Source: Bactrocera neohumeralis
Taxonomy: Eukaryota; Arthropoda; Insecta; Diptera; Tephritidae
Reading direction: 5' to 3'
Length of the DNA: 64,000 bases
Assembly (NCBI RefSeq): GCF_024586455.1
Contig: NC_065921.1
Span: 63,923,528 to 63,987,527, forward strand
A program made the translations under genes and the position numbers. The notes under the pieces were generated by a model. That model was given only the letters and a program-made list of their open reading frames with translations. It was not told the origin of the DNA and did no database searches. This document shows positions 47,451 to 59,117 of this stretch, in pieces. Every line of letters starts with the position of its first letter. The stretch's first letter is position 1.

Positions 47451-48116
47451 GGTCCAAGTAATGTGGATCTCTGGCCATGCTCGTATTACAGGCAACCACT
47501 TTGCAGACCTCGCTGCGAAAAATGTAGCCAGAACTCCTGCTACGTCTCAACCAAGCAAGACATTTCTAACCTTATTAAGCACAAAAGGCATCAAAAAAAC
47601 GCAAGCGAATGGAAAACATTTAAACATCACTACGCGGTCATAAACCCAGCCAGAAATCGAATAATCTACTCGTCAACAGTTCCAACTAGCGCAATGAAGA
47701 CATATACTCGATTAAGGATTGGACACACTATCATAACACACGCCCACTTACTATCGGGTAAAAGCCCATCCATTTGCCCCTTTTGCGATGACACCACTTC
47801 TATCAAACACTTACTCACACTCTGTCCGATGCTTCACTCAACAGCCCACAACTCTGGCAAAATTGATCTCATAAAACTACTAAGTGAACCTTCAGAAAAA
47901 AACGTTATGATTGTATAAAGATTCTTAAAAACCAACGATTTGTTAAAACATATTTAAGCAACTTACATCTTTACTAACCCTTAGCAAATAGAATTTTTCA
48001 CCTAGTTATAATTACAAGGCGGCTGAAGGCCTCGTAGCCAGTGCTGCGTTTATGTATTTATATAATAAAACTCTTTTTTGTTATATAAATTATTATAAAT
48101 AAATAAATAAAATAAA
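47451..48116 (+). mobile_element. I-like LINE, 5'-truncated, with A/T-rich simple repeat tail
   Basis: A frame from 47,461 reads MWISGHARITGNHFADLAAK, the end of an RNase H domain (His in 'GHARITGN' and Asp in 'FADLAAK'). After a frameshift near 47,560 another frame runs to the stop at 47,916-47,918 and reads MKTYTRLRIGHTIITHAHLL and CPFCDDTTSIKHLLTLCPML, the C-terminal Cys/His motif of I-clade LINEs. About 200 bp of 3' UTR follows, ending in a run of taaa/aataa units at 48,091-48,116 instead of plain poly(A), as I-type elements have TAA-type tails. It is the least decayed LINE protein segment in the window. Confidence 0.85.
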
Positions 48117-48214
48117 ATAATCTCCGAAAAAAATTTCAGATCGGAGTACTATAGCATATAGCTTCCATACAAACTGAACACTTAGTTACTAAAAGAAATG
48201 TGAGAGGTATATTA
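48117..48214. repeat. 98-bp direct duplication, right copy
   Basis: See 47,353-47,450. It continues without a break into the family-1 3' end. Confidence 0.85.
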
Positions 48215-48259
48215 GCTTCGGTGCAGCCGAAGTTAACATTTTTTCTTGTTTTTAAGTAT

Positions 48260-49400
48260 TTTCAGAGTATTTCCCAATGACTTTCAGGTGTAGGATAGAA
48301 CTAGCTTTAAGCAATTTCGCGTTAACTACGCCATTAAGCCTTTTTACATCCATATTCAAATTTCCTCTGTAGTTTGGAAATGTTCTTTAAAGAAGTAAAT
48401 TATTAGATTTGTCCTTATCAAGTGTCTTAGCTAAAACGTACCACAAATGATAAAACGTTTCTAATCGGTTTTCGATCTTTTAATGCTATAAAGTTTATGA
48501 CTGTTCGCTGAGAAAGCAAATGCTTCTCTTAAATATTTCAAAAACATTGCTGTAGCCAAGAATTTTCAAAAGCTTCAATATTGGATCCTTTTGCAATTTT
48601 GATGGGTATGAGGTCCTTTTCTTACCAAGAAACTGATCATATATTTGCCTTACAAACTGAACAATCAAAATAAAGTATTATGGCTTTGGTAAAACTGCAG
48701 CTAAAACTTTTTCTTCTGTCAGACTTCAAGAGCATATATTGCTGGAAAATAATAATGCCACATAGCGACGAGAATGAGACCTATTTTGGTGTTTTTGGGG
48801 ACATTTAGAATTCCTCGCTAAAGTTTGATTTTTGATGATGAAAACAATTTCATGCCTACCTTTTGATACCGCAATACTAAGAAAATATTTATGCGTTGCC
48901 TACCTTTAGGCGTACAGTGTTCTTAATTTGACATCAGCGCTTGAAGAAAGCAAGCCAGTTAGGGTTTAATATATATTTTCTTCATAAACTACCAACCTCC
49001 ATGTTAACTGGGTTTCCAAGCACATATACACAAAAATATTTTGCTGAATTTTTATTAAATTTATTTTTGCACATTTTTATTTACATTCTTCTTTTATTTT
49101 CACACTTTCGCCACCGAAGCACAAAATGCTTTGCCTAATTCCCCAAAGCAATGCTACAAAAGCAGAGCACACACACTGATATAGGTGGCATTAGTTGAGT
49201 GTAGGTGCCACAGTAGCGAAATAGCACACACATACACCCAAACATATATGCACGATGATAAAATTGCATTGCCATTCAGGCAGAATCAGCACGAAAAATG
49301 CCTTTGGCCAAAACTGAAATGCATTTCCAGCAATATATGAATGCGAGTAGCTATGTACTTAAGTGTTTGTATATATGTATATGCATATATGGGTTTGTGT
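48260..49400. other. AT-rich non-coding stretch
   Basis: No gene or element recognised. Confidence 0.35.
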
Positions 49401-50200
49401 ATATAAGTGTTTGTATGTGTGCATCTAGCACTACATCTCCCTTGCATCCTTCACACCGTCGCTCCGCTGCTTGTCCTTCGTCTGCTGCACTGAAATGCTA
49501 CTGAGCGTGTGTGTGTTCGCTGGTGTGCTACTAAGGCCTTCACACACAGCGCCTCGCCTCATCCCTCTCCTCCTCCCTCTTCCACCAAATGCAAATGTTA
49601 ATTCTCTGGCTTTGTTGCCTAGAATATTTACATTTTCATGTAAAATTCTCAGCCGAAACAAATTCAGCCGAAAACAAATTTTTGCCAATCCGCCGCTTTA
49701 AAGCTTGCGCTTGTTGTTTTTGTTGCCACGAATAGCAAATAATAACAAATACTAAATGAGATTTGAATTTTATTCACATGCATGAGAAATGGAAAGTGTT
49801 GCAACATAGTGTTGTTGTTTATTCTACGTTATTCCTCTCGGTGTATTTGTTGCTATTATATTTGTTGTAGTTATTTTTACAGTTGCATGTAATACTGGCG
49901 GATTCTCGGTTATTTCACGGCGATTGAACACGAATTTTTATTATGAATTGGCTGCAGGAATGATTTGAGGATTCTTGATTTTCAATTTCAAAGTGATTTG
50001 GCACACAACAAACATACACACACCCACCTATACACATCTACATACATGTGCAGACTTTGACACGTGGCTGTGCTGGCTTCATGCGGCTGAAGCGTGGCAC
50101 AATGAGCGAGTAAACAACAAAATGGATAACATTTGCCACAGGGTTTAATCAATTTTGTAACATTTTACGATTCTTTTTTGAAGGGGTTTTTCTTTGTAAT
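49400..50200. other. Unassigned stretch with pyrimidine-rich patch
   Basis: A C/T-rich run lies at 49,550-49,590, with gttgttg words near 49,710 and 49,810. No domain in the open frames. Confidence 0.3.
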
Positions 50201-50269
50201 TGTAGAAACAAAAATAGAATAATTTTCAATTAAATCATAGTTCTTTGTTGGATTAGTAAGCATTATTTA

Positions 50270-50790
50270 AAAAAATTGTAAATAAAACGTAAAATATTTA
50301 ATTATCCATCAATATTTTTGCTGTCGCCTTCAAAGTAATCTCCACCAGCTGTAATACACTTATGCCAACGAAAACTCGAAACACTTTACATAAGCACATT
50401 TTAGAAAGGCCTTCGGTACTGGCAGGATCAAGCATATCCAAAGAGACCTGTTTACGGTACTCTTTTTAAAAAAAAAATCAGCTTTATCGGGACGAATAGA
50501 GCATGAATGTGTTTTATACCCAAAATATCCACCAAAATCATTCAAAAGGACTTGCGAGAGATGTCTCCTGCCATCTCTCTGACACTTGCCTGATGGTTTT
50601 CAAGTACCATATCCTTCCCTTGTTCAATATTTTCATCAGTTGATGAGGTCGAAGGTCCTCCAGAACGATCTCTGGACCTCCTTTGAAATCTTTATACCAC
50701 TTCTAGGCTTGAGTTTTTAAATCCCCGTCTTTTCAAACATTGACAACGATTCCGCATACGAAACAGTTTTTGTTCGATAGTTTTATCCAA
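50270..50790 (-). mobile_element. Mariner-like element, minus strand, internally deleted
   Basis: On the minus strand from about 50,700 downward, text reads DFKRRSRDRSGGPSTSSTDE, then NIEQGKDMVLENHQASVREM, the inter-helix linker and second helix-turn-helix. Next comes EYRKQVSLDMLDPAST (about 50,400-50,460). After a deletion of the catalytic domain, the C-terminal block near 50,290-50,370 reads WHKCITAGGDYFEGDSKN. Stops and frame slips are present. The DD motif region is missing, so it is dead. Confidence 0.75.
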
Positions 50791-50799
50791 AGCCAGATA

Positions 50800-51470
50800 A
50801 TAAAAGTAAGGAAGAGCTAAGTTCGGGTGTCACCGAACATTTTATACTCTCGCATGATAAAGTGATAATTGAGATTTCATTATCCGTTATTTACATATTT
50901 TCAAATACTGTATTTGTGTAAAGTTTTATTCCGCTATCATCATTGGTTCCTAATGTATATATTGTACAGAGAAGGCATCAGATGGAATTCAAAATAGAGT
51001 TATATTGGAAGAAGGCGTGGTTGTGAACCGATTTCACCCATATTTCGTACATGTCATCAGGATGTTAAGAAAATATTACATACCGAATTTCATTGAAATC
51101 GGTTTAGTAGTTCCTGAGATATGGTTTTTGGTCCATAAGTGGGCGACGCCACGCCCATTTTCAATTTTTGAAAAAAGCCTGGGTGCAGCTTCCTTCTGCC
51201 ATTTCTTCCGTAAAATTTAGTGTTTCTGACGTTTTTTGTTAGTCGGTTAACGCACTTTTAGTGATTTTCAACATAACCTTTGTATGGGAGGTGGGCGTGG
51301 TTATTATCCGATTTCTTTCATTTTTAAACTGTGTATAGAAATGCCTGAAGGAAACGACTCTATAGAGTTTGGTTGACATAGCTATAGTAGTTTCCGAGAT
51401 TTGTACAAAAAACTTAGTAGGGGGCGGGGCCACGCCCACTTTTTTCTGGGTGCTTTTATGTCACAATGTA
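50800..51470 (+). repeat. Dispersed repeat (family 2), 'gggcggggccacgcccac' type
   Basis: Starts 'aaagtaaggaagagctaagt' and 'tcgggtgtcaccgaac', continues 'ttttatactctcgcatgat', 'gtgggcgacgccacgcccat', 'ggaggtgggcgtggttatta', and ends 'gggggcggggccacgcccac' near 51,440. Palindromic GCCACGCCC/GGGCGTGG words stand out against AT-rich DNA. I know this as a common dispersed repeat in flies (from memory, not checked). A 71-codon frame inside is not a gene. Confidence 0.7.
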
Positions 51471-51479
51471 TACCATATA

Positions 51480-51732
51480 TATATGGTAAGTTGTCAGCGT
51501 AACGAGCTGAGCCATGACGGGCCTACATCAATATACGAGCTAGTCCCTCAGTATTTTAGATACCAATTTAAAAATTTGCAAACGTTCTTTTCTTCCCAAA
51601 AATTGTTTTTTTTGGAACCCCCGATATAAGGATACTGCACGACAGCTACATATCTAATTGAGCAAAATCAAGGCCCTTTGCGGAAAATATTTATATTTGA
51701 CAAGATGCTTTCACGAAATTTGGCATACACGA
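51480..51732 (+). repeat. Dispersed repeat (family 1 relative), truncated
   Basis: Contains 'gagctgagccatgacggg', 'tacgagctagtccctcagta', 'atttgcaaacgttcttttc', 'acagctacatatctaattg' and 'tgctttcacgaaatttggca', diverged from other family-1 copies. It stops at the left end of the mariner at 51,733. Confidence 0.6.
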
Positions 51733-52411
51733 AGGTCGCCCTTTATATTGGAAAACAAAAACAAATAATAATAACCGAAAATCACTTTTTTATTTACTCT
51801 TTAGGTATCGAAAAACGTTGACCTTTTATTTTATTTTTAATACACGGGAATAAAAAAAAATCATTCGGCGCCAAGTCAGTACTATATAGTGGATAACTTA
51901 ATTGTTGATTACACGAGCCTTTTTGAAGCGATCATCAACCTGAACAAATTTTTTGCAGTCAAATGTTTATGAAATATTGAATGTGTGCTGATGCCACTAA
52001 TACCTATATTGGTCTCTAATCCACGATAGGTCACTTGACGATCTTGCAATATGAGTTTGCGGAAAAACAACTGATTTTGCACGACTTTCACGAAATTCAT
52101 CTTGAAGTGGTCTACGACTTCGATTGAACTCACTATGCCATCGATAAACATTGATCCTAAATAGAGTACTATTGATGAGTTAATCCACTTCGAAAGTTTT
52201 TGAAAATAATCGACCGCAAATATTAGCGACTTTATTTAACTTTTTGACCGATATGAATACTTTAAGTTACTGTACACAACACAAATAGCACTCGTATGTC
52301 AAAACTTTCTGAGAATGTATAACACTGAAAATGTCAAACTATACGATAAAGCTGTGAGTTGCCAGATTGCAACACTGGTGTTGTCAAATCCCCAAATATA
52401 AGAGGCAACCT
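51733..52411 (-). mobile_element. Mariner-like element, minus strand, with terminal inverted repeats
   Basis: The left end 'aggtcgccctttatattgg' and the right end, read on the minus strand, 'aggttgcctcttatatttgg' pair with few mismatches. On the minus strand the transposase N-terminal half reads VTYRGLETNIGISGISTHSI followed by FHKHL (about 51,940-52,040). After a deletion, a short LAPNDFFLF-like block is recognisable near 51,840-51,880. This block would hold the third Asp, but frame slips blur it. It is too short for a functional element (about 680 bp against about 1.3 kb). Confidence 0.7.
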
Positions 52412-52419
52412 ACGTATAG

Positions 52420-53560
52420 GCAATTACTGATACGGAAAGGAATATTGAGAGATATAGTGAGAGAAATTATTGAAAGGAAAGCTGAAATAAAGTTACTATC
52501 TCATTGCGTATGAGAACTGAAGTTAAGCAGAGGGAGAGGGAGAGAAAAGAGCGAGCGAATCATTCGAAACCAAAATTGAAATAAAGAAATAAATATAGTG
52601 AATTGAAAGATAGATGCTCTTGAAGGTGAAGCTGAGATATGGATATTGAGAATTTTTACACTTGGTAACAAACCCTTCCTTCATACAGCTGAAGAAGTTA
52701 ATTAAAATTGAACTTTTTATATAAATTTACTTAGCTAATGAAAATTCTAAGAGTAGTCTGATATAAACTCAGTTTAAGGATCACTAGGAAACTATGAACC
52801 TAATTTAAATTGACAGAAGAAAAGCGGGTGGCTCTAAAGATAAATGAAGAAAACACGAACCTATATATATATAATTTATGAAACAGCTGAGATACTAGCA
52901 GCCTTGTAAAGAAAGTGCTCTTGGGTCACGTTTTGAATGTAAAGTCAACGAACCATGTTAGCACTTTATACATAGAATCTATATAGATGAAAATTATTGT
53001 TTCTCTGACAGCGGTTAACCTGGGTAACTAATGCTGAACCTCGGATCATATTTCTGGTATTAAAAAACTTTGAAGAAATTTTCGAGTATCTATTTGGATC
53101 GGTCTTCAAACTTGTTGAAAAATATAGAGATATTTCCTATAGAATATTTTCAATTTTGTAATTCTTGCTTGAGCGAGTCTCTACATTCTGTCAAATTAAA
53201 CAAGCAACTGTTTTGTTTTGAGAGTACTCTTTCAATTTCATGGTCAGAGCACATGGATAAAGCTTTTTTTGATCGGCTCTAGGTACTACCGCCTGTTTTA
53301 TGCTTTGGAGAACTGAGATTTTTACGTACGATAATATTTTTCGTATGACCTGCCAGGTTGGAGTCCCTGTCAATAGTATCATGGAACTTTAAAGCTCTCA
53401 ATTCAAGTTCTTTAACGTAAAGGTGTAAAGATACATGCACTATCCAGCAGTAATTGACAAAAATCGTCATTGCTGTAAATTCGTATTAAATTTATATTGC
53501 GGTGGGAAACTGAATTTCGATTTTCAACGCGAAACAAACACACATAAAACTTTTTAAAAG
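52420..53560. other. AT-rich non-coding stretch
   Basis: A purine-rich run (gagggagagggagagaaaag) lies at 52,521-52,545. Nothing else recognised. Confidence 0.35.
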
Positions 53561-53825
53561 GTTGTATATTACACTTGAAGTACTCGAAAGCTTTTATGGA
53601 ATTTTCACTCACTTTTCGTGCATTTTCACACCAAAAAATACAAAGCAGACAGCAACAACTACACATGAAGCAAAAGTGCCGAGTAAAAGCGAGAATTGCG
53701 AACAAAAAATGAAAATTCCTTTGGACTTTGCAATGCCAAACCAAAGTTTTCCGGCTGTTTTTCACTCTAGTGGATTTGTAGAATTTCATTATTTTCGCTA
53801 AATTTTTTCGCACAACAGACAAAAA

Positions 53826-53870
53826 CAGATAAACAGACAGACAGACAAGCAGACAGATGAACGGCGAGCA
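53826..53870 (+). repeat. (CAGA)n microsatellite
   Basis: Imperfect cagacagacagacaagcagacag run of about 40 bp. Confidence 0.7.
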
Positions 53871-53899
53871 AAAAGAAAAGCAAAACAAATATAAAATTG

Positions 53900-54816
53900 C
53901 AGCAAAAGCAGATAAGTTGAATGGAATAAAACTAAAGGGTAACGAGATGGGGAAAAACCGACGGAAAAAATATCCTTAAAATAAAGAACTCAGATGTGTG
54001 AGGAAGAATGCGGCAAGAATAAAGACAATGCGAATTGCTGCAATGGAAAAAGAAAGGAAACAACGACACACGCCGTGCTGGCTAGGAGCCGGAGCCGTGT
54101 CTTTAAATGCGAGCTCACACCGCGCTGTGCTCTACTCCGACCTGTCGTGCGAGCTTTCACGCGGCGCGCACAAAAAATTAACAACAAAATTGTGCGGAAA
54201 GGTGAAAAAGTGGCAGTGACATTAAGGATGCGGGAAGAACCAGCACGCCGTTGCGAAGAAGAAGCAGTACGAGAAATTCAAGGTGGCAATCTGAAAACGT
54301 TCAGGCCTGACTGACTGCTCGGCTGCTTGACTGAATGTCGGAATGCTTGAGTGACAGTGTCGCCGCCGTTACCGTTGCCGCCGCCAAGTCGCCGTCTTCT
54401 GTCACAAGTGCGAAGCGGAAACGGAAGCTGCAACAGCCACAGCAACAGCAAGTGAATGTAGCGGCAATGCAACCGCGTGCAAAAAGCAATAACAACACAA
54501 AACACCACCAACAACAGCAACAACAACGCACAATGTACACAAAAGGTACAACAATTGCGGCGAATGATGAGCGAATAAGTTGAATGAGAGCGCAGCGAAA
54601 TGCGAATGGTGTGAGCGAAAAAAACTGCAATGTCAATGCAACCGCGGCAAAAAGTTGCAAGAGCCAACACAATGAGCAACAAAAACAAAAGCAATGTAAG
54701 ACAACAAGTATACAACAATTGCGGCAGCTGCAATCTGCGCGTAGTTCAAGTGACAAACGGTTAAAAGATTTTCAAGTGTGTGCGAACAACAACAAAAACC
54801 AGGGGGAGTAGCATCG
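53900..54816 (+). other. CAA-rich plus-strand island; candidate non-coding first exon
   Basis: The plus strand is rich in caacaacaac and gcaac words (54,430-54,540; 54,650-54,800), GC-richer than its surroundings (54,060-54,420), and ends at a strong splice-donor word, catcg|gtaaga, at 54,816/54,817. Open frames of 106 codons (53,994-54,314), 82 codons (54,335-54,583) and 75 codons (54,584-54,811) are basic or Gln-rich, with no domain. They look like chance frames of a leader. I infer an untranslated first exon of a large gene lying to the right, but no transcript evidence exists here. Confidence 0.35.
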
Positions 54817-55429
54817 GTAAGACAATAAATAGAAAACGGTGTGGCAAGTAGAAGATGCGGGTATTTGGGATGAATGGTTATTAGTGGTATAGGTGAAGAT
54901 GAGCGGACTTAAAGATGAATTAAGTTTAGTTACGTTAGGCTTTTAAGCTGCCGATCGGGAGATCCAAATTATTATTGAAGATTCTGTGATGTGATGAATA
55001 AACAACTTAAGTCATTTGCCAATATTTTAAAATTACAAATTTCACTGCCGGATAGTTCCACTATATAGCTGCCGAAGTGCGAGCTGAAGTGCTTAAACCT
55101 TCTTATTCCAAAATTGAGATCATCACTGTGCTACTTCTACGCCGCAATTTGCCTGTCAATATTGTTTATGCTAGCTTTTTAACCTTGTCGCAGAGGTATC
55201 AATCGCAAAACAAAACGATAGGACTACTAGAATAAGATGAACCATATTGAGTTCAAGGAACCAATAATGGGCTTTGAAATTACCCCGAGACAGGAGTAAA
55301 TAGTGAAGAACTGGCGATTTCCTAAGGTCGCTTAGGTCACTTGAGACCAAAACTTTTCAGTACTAAGCCAGAAGAAAATAAAAACACGCTTTCAATCCAG
55401 TAAGAATGAGGCGAAGGTCACATATATTT

Positions 55430-57640
55430 CTACTGTCTAATTATTCTATAAATTTGCATCTTCATCCTCCTATGCTGACATAAGGAAACTTATTCGCGAG
55501 GAAGGAAGGAAAAATCAAAGTGTACGTTGATTTCAAATCATATTTCTACTGTGAATCTGATAAACCTCTTATACGAGATTGGGATTGATATCAGCCTAAT
55601 CAGCCTTATCATAAGAGAATGAATAAACGCATTCTTTGTTCTACCTTCAGCACAGCAGATACCGCAGTGGTAATGGTGAAGAAAGAAAGAGGTAAATTCT
55701 TTCTGATCTACATGACCCACGATGGAGATTAACATCTATATCTCTGTCAAGATTGACAAAGCAAACAGCAAGCCTAATAGCCACAAGAGGTGAGTTCCTT
55801 TTAAAAGCCAATTTTCATTTTCTCAAGTTCGGTAGGGAGTCTTGGACCCAACGCTATCAACGGAAATGATAGCCTGAGCGTTGATGACTGGGGAGCGTGC
55901 GAGCAACCATCCATGTCGGATCACTCCAGGATACTCTACAACATTCGCGAGAAATCCAATACTTCCCTCCAATGTCGGTATATTTACCAAGTTAGCAAAA
56001 AAAAAGTTTAATAAATAGCAAATGCCAGAATATAATCAGCACTGCCCAAGAATTGGAAAAAAATGCAGAAGAGATAGTTGTTGGAACGCAGACCTTAGGA
56101 AACTAAGAATCTACTTAAGAAAAGCCTTCAATGAATTTTATTGGATCAAAATATGGCAACCTTGTAAAGGCATCTTGAGGCAAATTAAAAATGCAGTAAG
56201 GAAAACAAAAGCACACTGCTGGCAATCTTTCTGCACATCAATAGAAAGCTGTCTTTTCCCCGCTTTTATGGGTGGTGGCTGAACGTAATACTAATTTAAC
56301 GCAATGAAGAAGGAGTGAAAGCAATAGCAAACGCAGATGATATAGTGTTGTTGGTATCAGGGACGTTTCCTCAAAATCAGTGAGATTATGGAAAGAGATC
56401 TCGAAGGGAATTACCTCGGGTTAGAAATTGGTATCAAACTGAATTGGGATATTATCATCGAAAAACAAATAAAAATAGCACACATGACCTGCTACACCTG
56501 CAAAAGAATACTTGGCAGGAACTGGGCCCAAATATAGTATTTTTGATATATACGGCCGTAATTAGACCAATTCTAACTTAGGGATTATTATGCACTGGTT
56601 TGTTGGCAAGTATAGTGCCATCCTAATAGGCTAAATATCTTGTACTTATATTTAAATTAGACTATTTCCTCCCAAGGTTAGATTTCAATGGATACTTCGA
56701 GATGAGGATTCCCTCAAGACGCGAATGGATAAGAGGTATAATAGAGTAGAAAGATACTACCTTTATCTACACTGATGGGTTCAAAATGAACCTCTGTTTC
56801 TATCCGCCTACCAAACTCAGTCATCGTTTTCCAAGCGTAAGTACTAGGTATAGACAAGGCCTGTGAAGTTCCTTTGAATAATGGTGGAAGGACACAGAAA
56901 GCAACCATCTACAAGGACAGCCAGGCGGTTTTGCATGCCTTGCCGACACCACAGATTAATTCAAACGTAGCCAGTAACTGCTTTAAGCTCACTGGCAGGA
57001 ACATTTTCGGCAACGAAAAGAAAGAAGAGTTGGTAAAGCAAGGATTCTCCTTAGATGAGACCGAAGCGGAACCAGGAACATGCCACAGAACAGATGTAAC
57101 ACAACCACAAGTTGCAAGATAACAAAACAAATATGGATGAAATATGACGGGAATAGAACAAAACACCTGCTATCTAGGTCCAGAAATACCTTGTACAAAC
57201 TTACAGCTACTATAACGGGGTACTGGCCTAACACAAAATTTCTGGTACACATCAGGCACCAAACCCTTGAATGGTTGTCCACAAAAAGCTAGAAAGAACT
57301 TATTCACTTTAATTACAAATGCGAAGGCAAGATATCTTTATATGAAATCATTTCACACTAATCTTTCCCATAAGCATAACCAGGATTCGTCTGAGTTCTG
57401 GAACTATTTCAATTAACCTTGTTTGGTGAGGTATGAACAACTAAGATCTATAATTTTTAAGACACTATTTTTGGGTAACTTCTATACTGTTCTCAACATT
57501 CCTTTTTAATATGTATAATTTATAGATTAGTCGTTTATAAGTTTCACTTTGGTAAGAAATGTGATAACCGCTTTTGAGGTAGTCATTTGGAGATAAGAAG
57601 TCACGGCATCCCCACTACTCAACCTCAACTAACTAACTTA
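55430..57640 (+). mobile_element. Decayed LINE with endonuclease, RT and RNase H remnants (LOA/I-like)
   Basis: Order of readable blocks: an endonuclease-like piece near 55,480-55,520 (DIRKLIREEGRKNQS-type); an endonuclease end near 55,880-55,960 (SVDDWGACEQPSMSDHSRIL followed by YNIREKS); the pre-RT linker at about 56,040-56,260 (CWNADLRKLRIYLRKAFNEF, then KNAVRKTKAHCWQSFC); RT remnants near 56,310-56,560 (ANADDIVLLVSG-type, then GLEIGIKLNWDI); the RNase H start near 56,765-56,860 (TLMGSK and IRLPNSVIVFQA); and the RNase H body at 56,874-57,122 (KATIYKDSQAVLHALPTPQI, KKEELVKQGFSLDETEAEPG). The tail at 57,125-57,290 reads KYDGNRTKHLLSRSRNTLYK. The centre of RT is deleted. Many stops. The 3' end is uncertain (near 'ctcaactaactaacttaa' at about 57,625-57,640). 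Confidence 0.7.
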
Positions 57641-57719
57641 ATATCAGAAATTGAATCTAAATTTACTTACTAAATTCCTCTATCATCAACTTGAAGGGAT
57701 TGTAGATTAATTTTTTTTC

Positions 57720-58800
57720 TTTACTCAAGAAACTTGAAACAAAAACGTTTTCCTTTTCAAGAGATCAAAGAGTTAATGGCGAATTTCATGAGTGAGAGCG
57801 CACGAAACGAAAAGTCTAATCAGACAGAATGGGCAAAAACTATCAAACAAATGTCGCCAATAAGTCGTATGCAGCAAAAGAGAAGAAGAATCCGAGAAGA
57901 AAAATCGCTTTACTACACTTTACAAAAACAAAAGCAAAAAACAAAAAAATGGCAACAACAACGATATTGTGCAGTAAAGGTATCAAGTGGCAGCCAGACG
58001 CATAGCCAAAGATACAACGCGCAGATAAGCCAAAGGGGCAACTTAAAAAAATTTATATATATGCATTTACTACAAAAAGCAACAACAATAATAATAATAA
58101 TAAGCTGATGTCAACGAACATGCCTGGAATCTAACCGTATCGCCGTAGAAAAGAACAACAAAATTAACCCTGGAAAAACGACAAGCTCATAGTGTGAAAC
58201 ATGAAACCTAAAGACAACGAACCAACAAGCTTGCTAACGAAAAAACAGCGATGCGAAAAAATGCAGCAAAACCAACAACAATAAAGTAAAGACAAATGGA
58301 AACTGTATGCAAAGCTGCAGCGCAAATCGCAAAAATAATAACAAAAAACAGACAACAATAACAATAAGCGAAGACTCTACCTGGTGAAGGTAATAAAACT
58401 AAAGGAACGACGATAACACAGACAGACACCATCAACATTTGTTTCAATGGAAGGATTGATGGAATGTGTGGCGAAAAATATGCACGAAAGATGAACCCAA
58501 CAGCGAAAAAGGCAGCAGCTGAAGCTGTGAGACGACGGCGAACCCCAGACGCTGCTGTAAAGTTGTTGTTTGGAGGACCGATGTGCCGGCTTGGGTTTTT
58601 CGAACACAAACAAAGTGGCGGATAGTTGGGACCCATAAGGCAGAAGTCACCTGGCTGACATTTGAACTGTTGGTAGGTGTGTTGTAGCCAAGCTAGGAAG
58701 TGCACTGTGCAGGGAAAATAGAAAGTTAAGAGAAAAGATCGGTGGGGAAGTGTTTGTTTAGTGCTAGTAATGCCGAACAAAAAGTGACAGTTTGGATTTT
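57720..58800 (+). other. A-rich, CAA-containing stretch; possible leader or intron sequence
   Basis: The plus strand has many aacaac/aaacaa words and an (AAT)n run at 58,086-58,103. A 124-codon frame at 57,734-58,108 (Lys/Gln-rich) has no domain, and long minus frames at 58,164-58,780 are its complement shadows. Confidence 0.3.
58086..58103 (+). repeat. (AAT)n microsatellite
   Basis: About six ataat units in a row. Confidence 0.7.
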
Positions 58801-59117
58801 TAGAAGGCTAAACAAGCGGATAAACACCGACAAAACGTTGCAAGCACAAAAGCCTTGTCCCAAACAGTGTATACGCTAGCCACTTTTTCAATGACAAATT
58901 AAGGTGTAACAACAAATGTCAATTTATATTAGAGGCAGGTCAGTAAAGCAAGAAAGAAACGGAAGGGATGAGGATGCCATTTTGGAGACTACCGAATTAT
59001 ATTGGAACGAGATTTATATTAAAACTGCCTTAATATTGAGATACAGCTTGATATTAAGATGGATGTTGAAGTTTAGATTCGAGTTGGGAGAGATTGAGTT
59101 TGAGGAGTAGTTTGACG

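Larger units (their letters stand above)
47011..48258 (+). repeat. Dispersed repeat (family 1), complete but split by an I-like LINE
   Basis: The 5' palindrome region 'taccctgaacaggatatatt' starts near 47,010, and the body runs to 47,450. After the LINE and a second copy of the last 98 bp, the repeat resumes at 48,215 and ends with the hairpin gcttcggtgcagccgaagt, then 'taacattttttcttgttttt'. Joining 47,450 to 48,215 restores the usual order of the family. Confidence 0.8.

Noticed and set aside
53412..53888. 158-codon minus-strand frame starting with a hydrophobic segment
   Set aside because: It partly overlaps the (CAGA)n microsatellite and shows no family signature. The apparent signal peptide is a composition effect.
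54278..54756. Two overlapping 151-codon minus-strand frames
   Set aside because: Cys/Leu-rich shadows of the CAA-repeat-containing plus strand.
58208..58780. 190-codon minus-strand open frame
   Set aside because: Phe/Cys/Leu-rich complement of an A-rich plus strand. Overlapping minus frames in other phases are also open, as expected from composition.
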